Positions 59,151 through 64,000 of a stretch of DNA of 64,000 nucleotides are shown piece by piece. This DNA is from Polydactylus sextarius. Its lineage: Eukaryota; Chordata; Actinopteri; Polynemidae. The stretch lies in NCBI GenBank assembly GCA_016801845.1, contig CM028917.1, positions 1,452,001-1,516,000 on the forward strand, given 5' to 3'. How positions within the stretch are numbered: the first letter of the stretch is position 1; each line of letters begins with the position of its first letter. A program made the position numbers and the translations under genes. Below the pieces are notes generated by a model, which saw nothing but the letters and a program-made list of their open reading frames with translations, did no database searches and was not told the origin of the DNA.

Positions 59151-61937
59151 GGAGCCTAAGTTTTGGATGACCCACTGGGTCCTTAGATCTAAAAAAAAAT
59201 GAATGATTTAAAAATTAATTATTTTCTGATCCACATGACTTCTACCTTGAATCACACAATGCTGTATCTTGATTTAAAAGATAACTATTAGTGTGAGTCA
59301 AGACTATGTTTGTGGTGTAATTTTTGATTCATATGTTTCTGAGATACGTGACTGGTTTGACTACAAACGTCACGTCACAAAACTTTTCACTGCGTTTCTT
59401 ACCCCCTCTCTTTCCGGCTGAAAAGAGAACAAGGAGTAGGTGATAAAACTTACCAGGTGAGATATTGTCCTAGGTAGCGTAACGTTAGCTGTTTGAGTGA
59501 CCTTGACAGTAAATTTAGTGAGACGTGCGTTGAAGTCCACACAAGCATCGTGGTCTGACACAAAACCTAAAGTAATGTTTGCTGCCTGTCACTAAACAGT
59601 GCTCTCTCAAACATTATCTTTAAAATTCACAAACATCATATGTAAAAACCATGACACTGGTTTTCACATGATGGGAAAATCTTTATCTCTTCATTGACTC
59701 TCGTTCATAATTTTACGAGCACAGGGCCCATAGTAGATGGATGTGAATTAGGCTCCCTATATGACCATGATGCACTAATTCTAATTCATTCAACAGACAT
59801 TTTCTGCTTCACCCTCTGATTTTGTGTTGTTGGTTAGACACATCACAGAAGTTGTTTCACTCCACAAGAATAAGCAAAGAAATTCTGACATGTTTATTTT
59901 TTTTTGAAGATGAAGAGATACACAATTACTGATTTTCTGGACAAATCATGTAACTTAACTTAACATTTAAGCAGCTGTCTTCTGTTTTAAAAAATTCGGG
60001 GCATTAAACTCTGAAACTCTGGCTGCTTGTGATGATCTGGAACAATTAGACAACTGTTTATTCTTTAAACTTTTTCAATTCAAACTTTTGTTCAAAACAT
60101 TAAGTGCTGAAACTAACAGCATGTTTAAGTGGAGCCTTTGAAAAGGTCAGAATCTGCACTGGTTTAGTCAGTCATAAACAAGAAGAACATCTGCTTTCAG
60201 TTTCAGTGGAACAGTGGACATCTTTCTCCAACCATGTTGTAATATACTAAGTTTTAGTGTGGCCATTTTAGATTAGATTTTATTCATCTTCAGCGGTTGT
60301 TGTTAAACATTCATTTGCTCTCAGGAAAAACAAAAATGGTCACAGACGAACGTTGTGAAATGATGCATCAACGAACTATTGAGCCATGCTCATGATGCAG
60401 GGAGCATTAATGACGTTTCCCTCCACCTCCCCTAGACCTTCAGTCTTAATGAATCCTGCACTGAAGATGTGGAACACAGAGAGAAATGCAATGAGTGGAA
60501 CTGGCATGGCAGTGGGTGGCTGGACAGTTACAATGAACAGAAACAAATGATTTCTTTAGAGGAAAACAAGGCTGCCACAGCAGACAGCGAGTAAACATCT
60601 CCTGTCTCACCTGCTGACAGGGTTCAGCGCTGGGCTCCAGGTCAGCTGCCAGTTGCATTAAAGTGAGTGTTTGGGAAATGTTCCCAAATTTGTGTGCTAG
60701 GTAATTCATTCAGTGTGGACATTGTTGAAGTATTTTAACAGCTTTATGGATGGTGTGTCTGTCAGTGGTCACCTGTACAGCTGCTGTTGTCTGTATCACA
60801 TCTTGAAAAAATGTAAGTTGTAAAACCTCACCAGGTTTATTTTTTCATGTAAAAAAATACCTTGGTTATTATCAAAAAATGTAATTAAAGAAAATGAAAG
60901 AAGACTAGAAGTCTATTTCCTCAGCTGTAATGAGTTGTCTACTGAAAGCAGGTAGAACAAGGCTTCAAAAAACACACTTGAGGTTAAATTGTATGTAGCT
61001 GTCTGAAATGTGGTGAACAGTGTTGGTAAAGGTGTTGCAATGACTCTGGAACCAATGTAACTGTAACAGTTTGTCAGCCTAAAAGTTTATTCACTTTCAT
61101 AACAATCGCTTGAGAATCCATTGATTAGTAAAACTGCTTGGTGCAACTTACCGGTGCCGACACTCTGAGGCTCCCGGGAGCTCATCCGCCACTGCGCAGC
61201 TTTAATTAAATTAACTTATGATCTAACTCCCATTGAACGCATTTAATATATGACGACATTATCTTCCCAGGTCAATACAGCCCTTCACCAGGGCATTACC
61301 TCTGAATTAATCACCGGCAGTGTGCTTTGAGCGAACCGGCGCTCCAGCAGTTCAAAGGCAGCAAGGAAGTGAGCTCGAGATTTTTCTGATCCCACTGGAG
61401 AACATGTCTGACTCTCAGGAAAGAGCGCGTATTAACTGCTTTTGGCAACTTTAGTCAAGCCTGAGCCAGACACTGGTGGCTGTTTGTCACATCTCTGAGG
61501 AAAAATGATGGAGCCACACAGATGGTGTGCTGGTCGAGCTGAACTTATGGCAGCAGTGTTGAAAAACCTGCGTGAACCTTGTTTCCTCATTTAGGAAGCA
61601 CTGATGTGGGTCTGAGTTTGACTGACTCTGGGACTAGGGGGACACTAGAGGGATTGTCACCTCTGCCTGAAATATTGTATAAAAATTTGCAGTTCAGCAA
61701 TGACCGAAGACACATTTGATGTCAGATCAGAAGATCAAATCAGAGGATTTTAGAATTGTAAATGGGAAGACAAAAAATTGTTTTCAGGGACAAATGGGAA
61801 AAAGAAAACAAAATCCAAATAAGTGATGCAGATTGGTGTAACTACTACTACTATGAACTCTAGAATGTGAATGATAGAATTCTGCTGGAAGAACTTTATC
61901 AGATATTTTATCACACCTAAGATGAAAAGTAAATATT

Positions 61938-61966
61938 ATATATATTATATTATATATTATATATAG
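61938..61966. repeat. AT-only tract
   Basis: TATTATATAT-type sequence without other bases, an impure TA/TATA repeat. Confidence 0.85.
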
Positions 61967-63450
61967 TTATCTTGCTGGCACCCAGTTGGTCAATGTTTCT
62001 CCTTCATCTGACCAAAGTAGTGATTGCTTCATTGAACCTCTTATCGACTTCATCAGCTTCTGCCTTTTCATGCAGCTCTGTGAAGATATCCCATTGTCTG
62101 TTGAGGAGGATTGTACGTTATTTAAACAGCTTGAATGATTCATTGACCCAAGAGATAAAGCACTACAGTGCTCCATAACATCAAAGGGACGTGATCTTCA
62201 CCTTCAGTTCCTCTCATCTCGTTAACACCATTATCAGTAATGGATAATGGCCAGCGCCTCTGTCCTCCACTAATGAACACCAATATCAGTCTGTAGGTGT
62301 TCAGGATTGATGACACGGCCTAATCGCCCTGTCTAATTGATACCTTACCATGCAGCACATATATTTCCCTGATTGGGTCACAGGGTGATCCCTGGGATAT
62401 TGCACTGTGGCCAAGTGGTCTAATGAATATATCACCTCATTGAGTGATAAGAAGCCATGCCTGGGCTGATGGCAGGGGAAGAACCTCTTAATCTCATACC
62501 TAATGGCACTCTCAATTTAGATAGAAAATCAATTAAGCCGAGCATGTTAACATGTGACAGTGTGTGTGTGTGTGTGTGACTGTATAGTGATACAAAGTGG
62601 GTTTGCATATGATGGTGTGTTTGACTTAGGATGGTTCACGCACAGTTTAACAGGAAATGATTTGAAGTTACTGTGGAGAATTTCAAAGTGCTCTACATCC
62701 TTTAACCTCTCAAACAAGGAGTCATGCAATTAATATAAATATAGCCTGGTGTTTTTTCTGTCCAAGTCAGTCATGTTGACGGCCTTGATGAGTTTGATTC
62801 ATTAATATTTTGTGATAAAGTGCAAGGTTTGGTTTTGATGGATGAATCCAAATTCGGTTACAAGTTGAATAAGTACCTGTATTTGCTTTCCTCTCAGGAA
62901 AACAATAAGACCACCTCTTCATTTAAAGACCAGATGCAGATGTTTTATTTAGCTCTGCGTCCACTAATTCTCATTTTTACTATCAATGTAAAAAGCATTT
63001 CTGGCGTTGCCATCCTTGTATTTACTAGGTTAGTTGACTAAATTGATTTAGCTGATTAGTGTCAGTGCTGTAGTCAGTGTTCTAACTTGTCTGAAAACTT
63101 AAACAAGAGATTGAGTGAAGCAGATGTTGTGAAGAGTATTTCTGAGTGAAATAAATGACTATATAAAATGGATGACGCACTTCAACCTCGTCTCATTGTC
63201 TGAAGATAAAGCCAGACTGTTCTGGATATGGATGGTGCATTAAAATGTTTGGGCTTTATATACAGACATTCAGTTCAGAGACAGACACTAATGTTTTTTA
63301 AGCTCTTGCCCAACTGGCCACCAAGCCCCTAAATGTGGTGCCAAAATACATTTTGAAGGCCCAAATGTCAACAAGCTATTTACCACAACATAAATCAGCT
63401 TCCTTTAATGTGACACCTCTGTAATTAGAAAGTCATTGCCAGGATAAAAA

Positions 63451-64000
63451 TACAGCCTGTAAAAACTTTTCACCCCCTTGATATTTTCCACTTTTCCTTT
63501 TGTTTTTTTTTTTTTTTTTTTTTTTTTTAATGAGTGGTCACTATTATTTGGCTTTTTTTCATAAAAATAAAGAAACTACAACATTAAAGTTAAAACAGAT
63601 TTCTTCTCTAAGTAACGTCGGTTGATTAAAAGCAGATCATGTAAAATAAGTGACTGCATAAATATTCACACCCTTCAAGTTCGTATTTAATAGATGCACC
63701 TTTGTCTGCAGCCACAGCTCTCAGTCAGTCCTGCACATCCGCACTTTTACTTTGAAAAACAAGCAGTTTGGTGGTTGAGATGTGAAGCACTTCACAGAGA
63801 TGGCTATCAGTAATTCTGGTTCTCAGTCTGCTTTTGTTCTGATTTAACAGAGAAAATGTTTGTTCACATATGTATGTCGAGCCGAACAAGCTCATCATTC
63901 TTTTTTTTTTTGGCGTCTCATCAGAGGAAACTTGGCATTATCCAAACTCTGATAGAAGCCAGGGAGGGAGAGAAGCTGATGTTGACTCTTCAGAGAATCA
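63451..64000. mobile_element. Tc1-like transposon end (partial, runs off window)
   Basis: cctgtaaaaacttttcaccc, then gactgcataaatattcacac and taatagatgcacctttgtct are landmarks of fish Tc1-like element ends. A run of T interrupts the first part at 63504-63529. No transposase frame is present here, so this is either a decayed copy or a deletion derivative. The far end lies outside the window. Confidence 0.5.

Larger units (their letters stand above)
56825..63450 (-). other. Presumed large upstream grin2c intron
   Basis: More than 6.6 kb without a recognisable exon for the amino-terminal domain or start of S1. I looked on the minus strand for the VPC motif and for the TLEEAPFVIVE and WPRY motifs and saw none. 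It contains the AGGTCA-rich repeats, an AT-only tract, a short GT repeat at 62560-62578 and a small exon-like segment at 61152-61191. Confidence 0.6.

Noticed and set aside
1..64000. CRISPR arrays, bacterial operons, phage modules
   Set aside because: The genome is that of a vertebrate. No regularly spaced direct repeats with unique spacers are present; all tandem repeats are micro- or minisatellites.

Overview
The window looks like genomic DNA from a ray-finned fish, most likely a teleost and perhaps a percomorph. It holds a vertebrate multi-exon gene with GT-AG introns. The intergenic DNA is AT-rich with long CA/GT, TA and TATC microsatellites, and it carries decayed copies of repeat families common in fish: L2/CR1-like LINE, RTE-type LINE tails, tRNA-derived SINEs, a BED-finger hAT transposase and a Tc1-like end. 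There is no bacterial gene organisation, so operons, Shine-Dalgarno sites and CRISPR arrays do not apply.

The only gene I can recognise is on the minus strand between 45,798 and 56,824. It is the 3' part of an NMDA-type glutamate receptor GluN2 gene, best matched to GluN2C (grin2c). Eight exons join in phase and encode the last 960 residues: the end of ligand-binding half S1, M1, the M2 pore loop, M3 with the SYTANLAAF gate, ligand-binding half S2, M4, and a long cytoplasmic tail ending in the PDZ ligand ESEV. The 5' exons (signal peptide, amino-terminal domain, start of S1) are not recognisable in the 7.2 kb upstream and must lie beyond position 64,000. All key residues are intact, so the gene looks functional.

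Positions 1-45,550 form a 45 kb stretch without a recognisable host gene. It holds RTE fragments (834-1010, 17389-17496, 31080-31520, 35060-35165), a decayed hAT/BED-finger transposase (2107-2526), a 5'-truncated LINE (4978-5995), L2-type tails (10889, 26466), SINEs (13029, 16717, 20076), an imperfect 80-nt hairpin (16215-16294), a 241-bp element with terminal inverted repeats (35253-35493) and several microsatellites. One well-spliced-looking but unidentified exon candidate lies at 25025-25157.

The introns hold a Myb/SANT-like transposon-derived ORF (53016-53258) and, just beyond it, a right end matching the 35253 element. Upstream of the last recognised exon are two copies of a dispersed repeat full of AGGTCA half-sites (57538-57800, 58795-59150) and a Tc1-like end (63451 onward).

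I found no clear sign of a novel multi-gene system. The items most worth testing are the GluN2C isoform features, the inverted-repeat element and its possible link to the Myb/SANT ORF, the 16.2 kb hairpin, the AGGTCA-rich repeat and the 25.0 kb exon candidate.
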